Positions 53,039-64,000 of a DNA stretch of 64,000 nucleotides are shown in pieces. How positions within the stretch are numbered: position 1 is the stretch's first letter; every line of letters starts with the position of its first letter. The stretch is taken from the NCBI GenBank assembly GCA_023231475.1, contig JALJEE010002162.1, forward strand, positions 1-64,000. The letters are read 5' to 3'. The position numbers and the translations under genes are program-made. The DNA comes from Seison nebaliae. Lineage: Eukaryota; Rotifera; Pararotatoria; Seisonacea; Seisonidae. A model generated the notes under the pieces. That model did no database searches and had not been told where the DNA came from. It saw nothing but the letters and a program-made list of their open reading frames with translations.

Positions 53039-55591
53039 TTTAATAATAATGAGAACGATACTTTTCAATAAAGAGAGTAGAAAAAACACTGAAAATAAGT
53101 AGAGTTCGAATTCAAGGAGGGAGACGGGTGCCAGAGATCACTGAAGAATGAAATTTAGAAAGTGCAACATATAGAAAAATTGATCCGGTACGCATTCAAA
53201 GTGGAATATATAAGAGAATCTGCAATAAATTTATACAAATTTCATTTGCATATTTCATCAGACGATTAAAAAAATCGCATCCAGATGAAGTAGGAGAAAA
53301 ATTAACATTTTAAATTTGTCGATCTTATTATAACTCTTTTCCTTCCTATCTTTTCTTTGGTTTTTTCTTCTTCTCCCTACATATTACTACTAATACTGTG
53401 ACTAATGCAATTATTGCTCCTACAATTATTGGATTGAGCCTTTTCCTCCAATTATCATTCTTCCAAAAAAACAAAATTTAATTCCACATCATTCTCCTCG
53501 CTCCCTCATCATTATCATTACATGTTTCCTGCTTTCAATTCATTCAGCCCTCTATTTGTTCGTCGGATTAGCCAATCATTAAATTTAAGCTTAGCGCAAT
53601 TCGAGTTCAAGTAACTGTGAGATTCTTCTGATTTCTATTTCCGTCAACTTCCTTAACTTTCTTCTTTCACTCCTCCCCTCAATGTCTATGATAGCAGTAA
53701 AATTTAATAATATTAAACGGAAAACACTTGATAAATTTCATAAATATGACGGATAAGATTCTCTCAATGAAATGTCTTCCACAAACAAATTAAAATGTCA
53801 ATATCTCCCCTTATTGGTATTCGAGGATGATTGTAGAGAAAAGAAGTATAGCTTATTGTAAATCAAATTTTTTTGTTGTCCTATATGAAAGTTAAGTTTC
53901 TCTTTCATTTATCCTCAACCAACCGGTAAATGTGAAAAGGATTTTTAGTTTAATACTTTTCATCAATTTACTCGTTGTCCATCTTACAGTCTGTAAAACA
54001 GAAAAATTCTCCCAACTCTCCATTGGAGAGTCTCCAATTGTACAACTCTCACATTAATCATCATCAATTCATATCCATCACCATTTTTATGACGACACTT
54101 TTTAATGAATTTCTAGTAGATGTCCAATTTTATTAGGCAGTCGCATTGATCATGCAAAGATGATGGAATTTTTAAGAATGTTTTAAGAAAAGAAAATTCT
54201 GTAAGGAAAAAACATTTGACGTATGTCTGATTGTTGGTGTAAGGGAATAGTTGTGGGCCAATATTTCTTCTCCAATAGTACTTACTTTCTTCAATTTATA
54301 CAACTCTACTATTTTCCTCCTTTTTTTGAACTTTCTTTAATTTTTTCACATTCCCATTTTGTACCCGAATTTCTCTTATTTTCAAAGAATATATTTGTAT
54401 AACTAGCCCATTACCTATCGCAGACTTACGCCAATATACCCAAATCATTCACTCACGATGACTGACGAAACAGGTACATGTATCGTCGTTCGTATGTACG
54501 TCCGTATTCGCGTACATACTACTCGATGACCCGATATAAATACACAAGTTTTGTTTTGTATGCATATATGTACTAATTAGTAAAGTTGTATTTGACGGAG
54601 ATAGAATACATTCGATGTATACATGTTCGTAAGAGAATAAATTTCTAACTTCTTCAATCTTCTCTATTTGAATTTGAAAAGTGGGCAAATGTTTTTTAAT
54701 CGAAATTACTTCAATCGGAGACAGTTCATTCGCAGAAAAGCACAAATGGGAGACGAGGAATTTAAGTTTCATGTGTACGATGCATTGTTCACCCAAAATA
54801 CAGATAATTACTACGAATGCTCGATATATGATAGTAGTTGAACCCTCGAATACACAGCAACATTGATTTATGTAAATTTAAGTTTTACGCATATACTCAT
54901 ACATGAGTGGAATCGAATATACGTTCAGCTGTTATGTATATGTGATGGGACAGATGAATTTCCGTTCAACTCTGTAGCCCAGTCCCAACATAGAGACACT
55001 GAATAAAGGAAATGAAAAGTTTCAATGAATTCTCCTCTCAATTTGGATGTTGGTGTAGATAAGAATCATTTAATCTGTCCCTGGGGTATTTGCTATGGTA
55101 AATAAAATTATTTTAAATAATTCTAAACAAATTATAAAATGATAAAGAACTCCTGAAGAAGTGATGGAAGATGAACTGGAGAGGATTTAGAAGAAGGAAA
55201 GTTTTTTTCAAAAATTAATTACACAAATTAATTGATTCATTCTCCTCTCTGAAACTCATTCGTATGTGACTCCAAATTTACTGTATATGTAAATTGATAA
55301 AACTTATAATTCTTTTTGAATTAGTTCTCCCTAATTATTTATTTTCTGAAATAATTCATATTTTTTCTGCGTACGAGAATTTGTTTGAATGAAAAATATA
55401 CGTAGAGTCTCATCTGCCAAATCAGAGAGTAAAAGAGGAGAAAACTAAAATTCGCTCTCTCCATCATCATATTTAGTCTCATTTGAATTGTGGTTTTTTT
55501 TAAGAAAAATATTTTAGATTTCTTCTCTCCCCAAAGAAAGTAGATGAATAAATTTTTGAGATTTCTCCTTTCAGTTCACTTGAAAAAATAT

Positions 55592-55614
55592 TGTTATTAT
55601 TATTATTATTATTG
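55592..55614. repeat. ATT trinucleotide microsatellite
   Basis: About 23 bases of uninterrupted TTA/ATT repeats. Confidence 0.8.
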
Positions 55615-57429
55615 TCATAGTCTTCATCTCGTATTCACATAGGGATTTGTCTTCTCCCCCTCAATCTATTTCGTGATAAATGATATTTGTTCGTTCTCCC
55701 TATTGTATATTTGTTCGCTAATTCACTCAAAAACACACGTACGAAATAGGAGAGATCAACAAAAAAATTTTTTTTTAAAATTGCTCTAACGGTTTTCAAC
55801 TTCAATTTCAAAAAAAAACATATGTCATTTGATTTCTCTCTGCTTTGGTGGGATGATGTCGTTGGGTGACTCTGTCTCTCTGACGAATAAGTACTTTTCT
55901 CTGAAATCCTCTCTCTGTCCCTCTCCCTCTCTCCTCACATCTGGTTACCATTAAGTTTCATCGTGTTTATTTAATTCTTCTCCCTTGAGTATTCCATCTG
56001 ATGGTTTCATATTAAATTAAAAAATATTAAAACAAATTAAATTGAGAAAGAAACATAAATTCTCCTTTCTATTTTTTTCTCTTGTAAAAAAAGAAAAGGA
56101 AACAGAGATCACTTCTCTTCAGTTGTCGTTGTCGTCTTGAACAAAATTGAAAATAAAGAGAGGATTGGGTGGGGTGAGAGCCAAATTCTTCTTCATCTCA
56201 ACTCTTTTTTTTTGAGAATAACAGAAAATTTCAGTTGGATGATATAGTATCTTCGATTTCTGATATGGCGATGGATTAGACGACGCCCCAAAAGACTAAA
56301 TATTGTCGGCAAAGGAAGTATATGAATAGTGGAGACAGAACGATTAACCTGATATGGGTGAATCTACAAGTTAATGTGGTGACGACGTTGCCGTTAAGTA
56401 AACAATTGATTCTTTTTTTTTTACAAGAAATATAGAGACAGTTATCATTATTCCACTATGTTTCCATTGTATCCGATGCTCCAAGTATGGGGGGAATACA
56501 TATAATAACGATCATGATGATAATTTAATTATAGTTTTATTAATTATTTCAACCAAATCTTATTGTTAATACTGCTCCCAAATCACATACATACTTATAT
56601 AGAGAACTATATAAATGTATCTGTTCGAATTCGAAGAAGGGCGAAAATTTTCATTGGAAAATTTTCGTTTGGGAATATGGAGGAAGGGGGGAGGGCTATG
56701 CGGAGAAGAGGATAAAAGGAAGTATAAATTAATGATATTCCACTAGAACAGAAATGATTACCTCAAAATCTTTTCAAAAAAATTAATTTTTTTTAAGGCA
56801 GTTCTTTCTCCTCCGACAAGAAACGATTTCAAACGTCATTCCAAACGAATATTGTTTATGTTTTTCAAAAGGGGGAACGACTCTATAATTATTGCGGAAT
56901 ATGAAAGAATAGTTCCATTATCATTCTCATTTTGACATCGGAATAATTTAGTTTGCCAATGAGAAATGTTTTTTAATTTTATCATTTTGCATTCATGGCA
57001 ACGGCATCAAACGATGATTACTGCCATTCTTAATGTTTCTCCAAAAAATTGAAGGTAGTTGAATTGTCTAATATTAAATCTGAAATGATTCTTAATTTAT
57101 TTCATTCCACATTGTGTTCTTTCTCTTCTGCTTTCATCTTTTCCTTGTACCTTTCTCTCATGATGATAAGAAGCAGACAATACAGACCATTATCAGGAGA
57201 AACTTTCATTCGTCATTAAAGATCGATGTTAAATAAATTTCTTCCTTCTTTCCTTCCCACCATTTGAACAAATTGGGAAGATATGCATTAAAATCTTAAA
57301 TATTAATGCTCTCATCATACATCTACGTCATACCAAACATATACACGAATGCACACATAATTACTAATATTACTAATTGAATCTATCCGTATGGAATAGA
57401 TGAAGTTCAGATGATGTATGTTTTGAAGA

Positions 57430-57448
57430 TATATATATATATATATAT
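57430..57448. repeat. TA dinucleotide microsatellite
   Basis: About 19 bases of uninterrupted AT repeats. Confidence 0.8.
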
Positions 57449-59922
57449 CCATCCGATTCGTTATCCTTATACTCATCGTTTGTATTGGTGAGGGGATGGA
57501 AATTGAATTTGAAAGATTTCCTTCCAATTTCGTATGGCGTTGGATTATGGATTGTGTTTATTTTGAAAGTTTTGATTAAATAAAAATGTTATCCGAAAAG
57601 TTCATTTCAGTTAATACAAACAAAGATGATGGAATATTCATTTTTTTTTTGTTACACTTCCAATTAAAATAACATTTGAATAGATCATATCGATCAGAAA
57701 TAATCCTTTCCATTCTCAAATCATTTCAACTTTCTTTTGTTGATTTTTTGATGAGAACCGTTTCGTAACACTAGTGTACACTTTTCTCCCAGAGTTCTGA
57801 GTGGAGATTATTCATTTTTCAATGATTTCCCCTTCAACAATCCGACAGCATAAGTAACTGTTGAGCAATGAGAATATGAGCACTTCTACTACTCCTTCAT
57901 AGGAGAAGAGAATTGAAGTTTAAAAAAATTCGAGAATTGTAGTCCGTCCCGAAATGTTGGTCGAACTATTCGTTCAGAAGAAATAGAACCTCTCTGGATG
58001 GTTTAAATTCGGCTCATTGAAAGGATTTCTATTTTAAAAGTTTTGCTCTCGTAATTTTTCAGTTGAAATTTGATTAATGTGCACCAGAAGAAGAATTTCA
58101 TCGGAAAATTTTGAACTAACAAATTTTGATGTATATTTAATGATTGAGAAATAATGAAATAGAATTTTTTCAAATAATCATCATAATGATGAAGTTGGAA
58201 TGGGTGATGAGACTGGTGATGATTCTATAATAATAATTGTAAAAATGATGAGAATTTTCATCATAAATTTTATATATCAATTGATAATGAAAATAAATAG
58301 GAGTATCGTGAGAGAAGAGAATCGAGCGGTGAATACATTATTCTTCCAGTTTCAATGTTTCTCCTCTCAACTATTTCATAACCATTAAGTAATGCTAAAT
58401 AGCTATTTGAATTTTTCCAAGAATCTTTCCTTCGCTTTAAATTGGTTTTCTTTCTTCTTCGTTTTCCTTATTTAATGGAATGATTATCGATAATATCGAA
58501 TCACCTCGAACTTTCCTTTTCTCCTTTACTATTTACAAATCATGCTTCTTGATACTAGATGCTTCTACTGCTCCTCTCCCACTAACACTTCTGATGATGA
58601 TACTACCAAACTATTATCAAGTCCTATTATTACTTCAAACAATTAATAATTGAACTTATCATCGTCATTGATTGTAATTAAATAAATATGGAGCGAATCT
58701 TTCTGTCTTTCATTCAATATCATACTCCCTTCCATGTTTACTGCTCTCTGATGTAACAAATAGAATTCATACGAATAACATCTCTTTTAATGTATTCAAA
58801 TCACAAATATAATCAATAAATCTTCCTATTAATATTTGATAGAATTCGACAACGTACGAAACATAGATATTATCTAAGGAATAGATCTCATCGTGTATTG
58901 GCGAATAAACTGCGTTCTCCCGTCCCAAATTTAATTTATCTGTCTTTCTCAATGTTTTCTTTTTTAGTGCTGATGATGATGATGAATCTCCATAAATTTC
59001 TTTTAATCTTTCAATTCACCAATTTGAACATCGCATCAAACTGAATTTGCAGGTGAAGAACATGAGAATCAGCTTTATATCGACCCCATTGGCCCAGTGT
59101 CTTGTTGAGAAAGGATATTTGTGTGGTAAATAGTAACACTTCCAGAATAATTTGTTTCTCTCATCTCATTCTTTTCAGGTGGGAGGAAGAAGTAAATGAA
59201 TATAAAGGAGGAAAGGAGAATTTTCGGAGAATCGATCCAATTGTTCAAAACTTTTATTATTTTTTTCACTAATTCTTCAGCTTCACATGATATGAACTGA
59301 AAAAAATGATTACCTCGTCCTCATAGCAATATGGGGCGGAATGGAAAGTAAATGGATTTATTGGGCATAATTCTCTTCTGTTTATTGAATAACATCTACA
59401 GATGCATTAACGATAGAAGAAGATAAAGAAAGGGGGGAGAGCGGACAGAAACAGGAAAATTTCTTCAAATAAAATTTCTTTTTTCCCAAATATGAGTTGA
59501 ATGATTGAATAAATACAATTAATTAATCGATCAATCAATAAAGGAATCGTGTTTCAATTATTTACTTATCTCTATCTGCTACATGTGTACATGCACATCT
59601 GCTTGTATGTGATGGACAATTAATTTTCAATATCTATCGAAATTCCTTTTCACTTCAATCATTTTTTTTAAACGAAAAATGCAAATAAATATGGAAATTT
59701 CTTCCATTTCTCAAATATTTATTCTTTAAATTTTTCTAATTCTCCTCTTCTCCACCAAACGATGAATGATATGAGCCCTCTTGTCTCCTTGTTTATCAAT
59801 GCTTCCATCGAAATAACTTTTGTCTTCTTCTCTTCTTCCATACATAAGGGCGACGACGACAACGAATATCATAATCAGCAACACCACCGCCATCACCACA
59901 ATTACACACTATCTCCTCACAT

Positions 59923-59945
59923 ATACACACACACACACACACACG
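59923..59945. repeat. CA dinucleotide microsatellite
   Basis: About 22 bases of CA repeats, continuing as interrupted CA-rich sequence to about 59980. It accounts for the His/Thr runs in the overlapping open frames. Confidence 0.85.
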
Positions 59946-62900
59946 AACATGCCGATGTACACACGTACACGCACATATAGAGGACCCATTATAATAATTT
60001 TAGGTGAGGTCTCGATGACTCATAAAAAAACCATCTTACTTTCCTTTCAATCAACTAATCTCATTGTTCGAAATTTATTCGAAAACAAACGTCTTTTTTT
60101 TTCGAAATTTCTCTGTATTTCAAGAAAAGTTTTGAAAGTTTTCTCTCGTCCTTCTTCTTATCCTCCTGAGGGGAGATGGAAGGAGAAGCATGAGGATTTT
60201 TTGCAATTCCCTCCATATGACTGCTATTTGTTCGGACTAATAACTCGTAGTACTGTTGAAGAAGAGCTGAGAAGGGCTCAATGTAAACCAACTAAACTTT
60301 AAATGAGTTCAAGTCTTGAGAACAATGATAGAGATTGAGAGGAGAGATGGGCACATGAAAATTTTGAGAAAATTTTCTTCCAATTCTGTTTTTTTAATGG
60401 CGACTCCGAATTATTTGAAAACGAATTTCTTTTTTATATTTGAGTAAATATTAAAGTAATAAATTCGGCGGAATGGGACACACTAGTTGGGTAGAATTAG
60501 GAAGCAGGAGAGCTTCCAAAAAAAGAGACAACTTGACGAAAAAAGAGAGTTCCCAGCCGAAACATTGGAAGAAACGAAAAAATAGAGAGAAGGAATTGAT
60601 GAAAGCCTGACGAATCTGTCATTCAATTCCCTATTTTTTTTACTTCTAAAATTTTTTTTATATTTTTTTTTAAACGGAGATATTTATCTCTTTATTCTTC
60701 CATTCTTTTCAATTTTGCTGCATCTACATTCCTTTCCTTTTTGTTCGTTTTCCTTCGTGTTTTCGTCGATAGATAATAATAATAACGATTCTCATTCATA
60801 CTTTTTCAAATTTCTCCCATTTCATTCCTTCTTCTTTTTTTTTCATATTCAATATCACTCCTTTTCCCTCCAATTACTTCCTCTGCAACGAGATATGCCC
60901 ATGTTGCCCGAATCGATTCGGATGGACATATGCCATCCGAACTCTATATGTCAGAAGATTCCACGATCGAAATGAATTCAAGTCACTTGCATAGATCTTC
61001 TCTTAAGTCACTTTTTCCACACGTCTAATGTTTGCTCTAGTTTATGTGGAAGTTCTGTGTCTCTATCATTATCCGCATAACTTTTCTCTAGTTATTGATA
61101 AATGAATTTTGGTCATACTTCTTCCAATTCTCCTACACACTATCTCAACTCCTACAACATGGGATGAGAGCGGATGATATATACAAATCAATTATTGTTC
61201 ATGTGTCGGACGTGGATGTGACTCTCATATATGAGTAGGGGGCAGAATGAGCAGTCGATGTAGAACTAAAGATGATATGAAAAACAGACGATTCGTTTAA
61301 TAAGAAAAGCAATCGTTCGTGGAAATTAGCTGATAAATATGTTTAATGTAAATTATTTGGGTTGTTGAATGGACAAATGTTTCATTCATTTAAAACTAAA
61401 CCAATTTGAATGTGAAATAAAATTTTAAATTTATTTGAAAACTTTTGAGTTAACATCCTCTCTCTCTCTCTCCCTCTGTCCCGTTGGGTAAATTGAAAGA
61501 AAATTTTAATTTCCAATTACTTCCATCGGGAGGAGAGAAGAAGAAAGACAAATTAATTTAACATTTAAAATTGCCATTTAATTCCCTTTATAAGTCGGTT
61601 CAGAAGGGAACCAGAAAGGCGAAATATATATATGGAGTCGATTTCTCAACGGAAATCTCGTAATTGTCAGATTAAAGTATTCGTTTCAATTAACTAAGAG
61701 AGGAATGCAAAAGAATTCACAAATAATTATTGAAATTTTCCGTTTTTTGGCACTTTCCATTTGAACTGTAATTTGAGAGAGGGAAGCTGACGTCTCACAT
61801 ATGAAGTCTTTGTTGTGGCTGGCTCAAATTGGAAGGAGGGAGAATACTTTCCAGTTCTTTCTACTTCACTTGACTTCGACATCTAGTGAATTGGGAAAAC
61901 TTATTCTTAGCAGTGATCAATTTACTTACCAATAACTTACGTTATTGTGAAACGAAGTGAAGGAATTAGCTAAGAAGTTAGGTCTTAATAATTAGTAGTA
62001 AGTTGACTGGAAAATAGTTTCAATGTTTTTTTTATCATTTGATTTGCTGAGGGAGAGGTGTACATGCTTTGGAGAGATAAGTAGTTGTAAAATAATGGAT
62101 GTTAAGAGAGAAAGGAAAAGTAATTTTTAATGAAACGATTTGAGATAATTAGAAAATTATGAAGAAGAGGAAACATAGGGAAGAAAATAAATATTTTTGT
62201 ATAAGGAAGCGTTGAAAATATGTTAAAAAATAAAAAAGAAATATTTAACAATTTTAATTGTTCAAATTTCTACATTTTTCAAGTGAAAAAGATCGAGTGA
62301 AATTTTTTATTTGAAAATTGAAATTTAATTGAATTTTGTTTTATTGAAATTTGCTTCCTCCTTCATCCGTCCTCCAATATAGACGAATAAAGTTGACGTG
62401 ATAGCCCTTCCGGACGTAGTTGATGTACTCTACACAATAAGAACAACTCGTTCTTACTCATAGTTCATATCAACTAGATTTATACGTATACATTTGTTAC
62501 CCTATTTGTCAATTGCGCAATTATTAACGGCTAGAATCGCGACTCTAGATCGTGATTGACATACGACAAGTTTAGTTGTCACTTCAATGAGTGTGCTCCA
62601 GTGTGAGATGTGTGTGTGTGTGCGTGTGAAACGGTGTGTACGTTCTCGTATGTAGCGGGAGGTTGGCGAGTCGTGTTATGTGTGAAACTTTCCTAACGGT
62701 ACGGCATACTGTTAACGAATGTATTTCTATGGAATTTCCATTTCCATTTTTTTTCAAAATTATTCAATCCTTTCAAATTATCAATTTCTTATCTTTCCAT
62801 TCTTCGAAATGGCTTTATCCATTCCACGTACTCCAACTTACTTGTCTGGCGTATGATTCATAATGAGTGAAACTTATTTCATATTCACTTTTCATTTTTT

Positions 62901-63292
62901 TCTTCTTCCAATTTTTTTCCACACACAGACGACAGAAAGGGTGATTTGAACGGGAGAATAGACGAACTAGACTCACCATTGGAAAAGGTATATTCGTCCC
63001 AGACAATTTTAGATGAATGAAATCCAAGAAAGGAGAGAAAAACCAAAATTTTCATAAAAAATCTAACCAAATGTGGCAAGCTAAGTGAGTTTTGGTGCTT
63101 TTAAGAGAGAAACTCGACTGAATCACATTTTGTCATTTTGTTTGAAAGAAAACGAAGCTATTGCTTCCTTCCCAATCTCGATCAACGTTGACGAAGAAAA
63201 AAATTAGTTTCATTTACTGGTTATTGGAAGGAGAGAATTAGAACGTAAGAATTGGTACGTCTAAATCATCTGATAATTTTTTTTAACGGATT

Positions 63293-64000
63293 ATGAAAAC
63301 GGATACGGTGCAAATTCAAGATTATTTGGCGTCAGCTTCCAATAATGCTTCAGCATTGTCCAACAACAACAATACAAATTGTCTCTACTCAACGAACGAC
63401 AACTCGAACTATATTGAATCGATTCCAAGGAAGGCAGGTCGACGCAAACAAGAGAAACCGATTAGATTAAATTCGGAAAGAAATCTAATTACAGGGGAAA
63501 GTAATGTGGATATTAGTGTGGGACAGAATGATGGTAGAAGTACGAATGGCATCGTTAACAAATCAGTGGGATTACCACCACAATCTGAATCATCTTCTTC
63601 GTCATCGATTTCATCGACATTCTTAGTATCGAATGAAATGAATCAAATCGATAAGTTGAATAATGAGACAAATTTAAATAATTCTCATTCTACCGCTCCT
63701 CCCACCGTCAATAGAAGTGCTGAAACTTTCATCATAACCACAACCACGTCAGGCACAACGGCTTCCTCGTCCTGTTCATCAGGATCGTGTGACATGAACA
63801 CAGCCAATCAACAAATGGAGGATGAGAGTGACGGACATCGTCTCTCTTATCAGTCGAAGATGATGGAGAATTTATTGTGCAATTCGAATAGTCTATGCAT
63901 TTCCACAACTACCACCACCATCACCAACACTACTACCACAACAACGACAATGAACTATTTGAAGAGAGAGAATGTGGATTATGAATCTAATGTTTATAAT
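63293..64000 (+). CDS. N-terminal part of a probable NuRD-recruiting (zinc-finger type) transcription regulator, cut by the window end
   Basis: An uninterrupted frame of 236 codons starts at ATG 63293, with A at -3 and an in-frame TAA two codons upstream, and stays open to the last base. Residues 50-56 read RRKQEKP, within PRKAGRRKQEKPIRLN. RRKQxxP is the short N-terminal peptide by which SALL, FOG/ZFPM, BCL11, ZNF423/521, TSHZ and ZNF827 bind RBBP4 and recruit the NuRD deacetylase complex; ZEB proteins carry a similar RRKQ segment. The rest is low-complexity Ser/Asn/Thr, with a Thr run near residues 213-228, as in the disordered N-termini of such regulators. No zinc finger lies within the visible part, so the family is inferred from one motif. 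Here the motif lies at residue 50 and not at the very N-terminus. That the frame is coding is likely; the family is moderately likely. Confidence 0.7.
   Translation, partial: MKTDTVQIQDYLASASNNASALSNNNNTNCLYSTNDNSNYIESIPRKAGRRKQEKPIRLNSERNLITGESNVDISVGQNDGRSTNGIVNKSVGLPPQSESSSSSSISSTFLVSNEMNQIDKLNNETNLNNSHSTAPPTVNRSAETFIITTTTSGTTASSSCSSGSCDMNTANQQMEDESDGHRLSYQSKMMENLLCNSNSLCISTTTTTITNTTTTTTTMNYLKRENVDYESNVYN

Larger units (their letters stand above)
33424..63292. other. About 30 kb without a convincing gene
   Basis: Both strands were read. The open frames are short, rich in F, I, L, S, N, Y and H, and show no domain, plausible exon chain or complexity of the kind seen in the confirmed genes. 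The stretch holds microsatellites and a few hairpins (41770-41794, 49329-49420). It is bounded by the 5' ends of two divergent genes (TBC1D30 on minus, the RRKQ-motif gene on plus), so it must contain both promoters. Its length would suit distal regulation of a developmental regulator, which is inference. Confidence 0.5.

Noticed and set aside
54449-54796. 115-codon minus-strand open frame
   Set aside because: Its length is within what chance gives in tens of kilobases; it has no recognised domain and no plausible partner exons.
59762-60302. 160-codon plus-strand frame with a His/Thr run
   Set aside because: It spans a CA microsatellite and otherwise has no domain or conserved look.

Overview
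The window is a strongly AT-rich stretch of an animal nuclear genome. It has spliced genes, introns mostly 51-73 nt long, AATAAA/ATTAAA poly(A) signals and many di- and trinucleotide microsatellites. No bacterial or organelle features, rRNA, tRNA or CRISPR were seen. The two recognisable proteins (plasma-membrane Ca2+-ATPase and TBC1D30) are metazoan. Small introns, AT richness and simple repeats suggest a compact invertebrate genome, such as an acariform mite or a nematode. The species cannot be settled from the sequence.

Layout: (1) 1-3900, non-coding, with a structured element ending in a 23-nt A-run at the left edge. (2) 4010-7787, minus strand, a PMCA-type calcium pump of at least eight coding exons. 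(3) 7790-29080, about 21 kb without a convincing gene, holding microsatellites and a 325-bp foldback element (24878-25202). (4) 29087-30558, plus strand, a two-exon gene for an unrecognised acidic coiled-coil protein. (5) 30873-33423, minus strand, a complete four-exon TBC1D30 Rab-GAP orthologue, convergent with (4), with 3' ends about 0.3 kb apart. (6) 33430-63290, about 30 kb without a convincing gene. (7) 63293-64000, plus strand, the first coding part of a gene that runs off the window. Its product carries an RRKQEKP motif like the NuRD/RBBP4-recruiting peptide of SALL, FOG, BCL11, ZNF827 and ZEB-type regulators.

The genes do not form a pathway. The most unusual signal is in the splicing: 10 of the 11 introns placed by reading frame and protein homology begin with GTT instead of GTA or GTG. 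Other points of interest are the foldback element, the possible NuRD-recruiting gene beside a gene desert, and the unclear, apparently short calmodulin-binding tail of the calcium pump.
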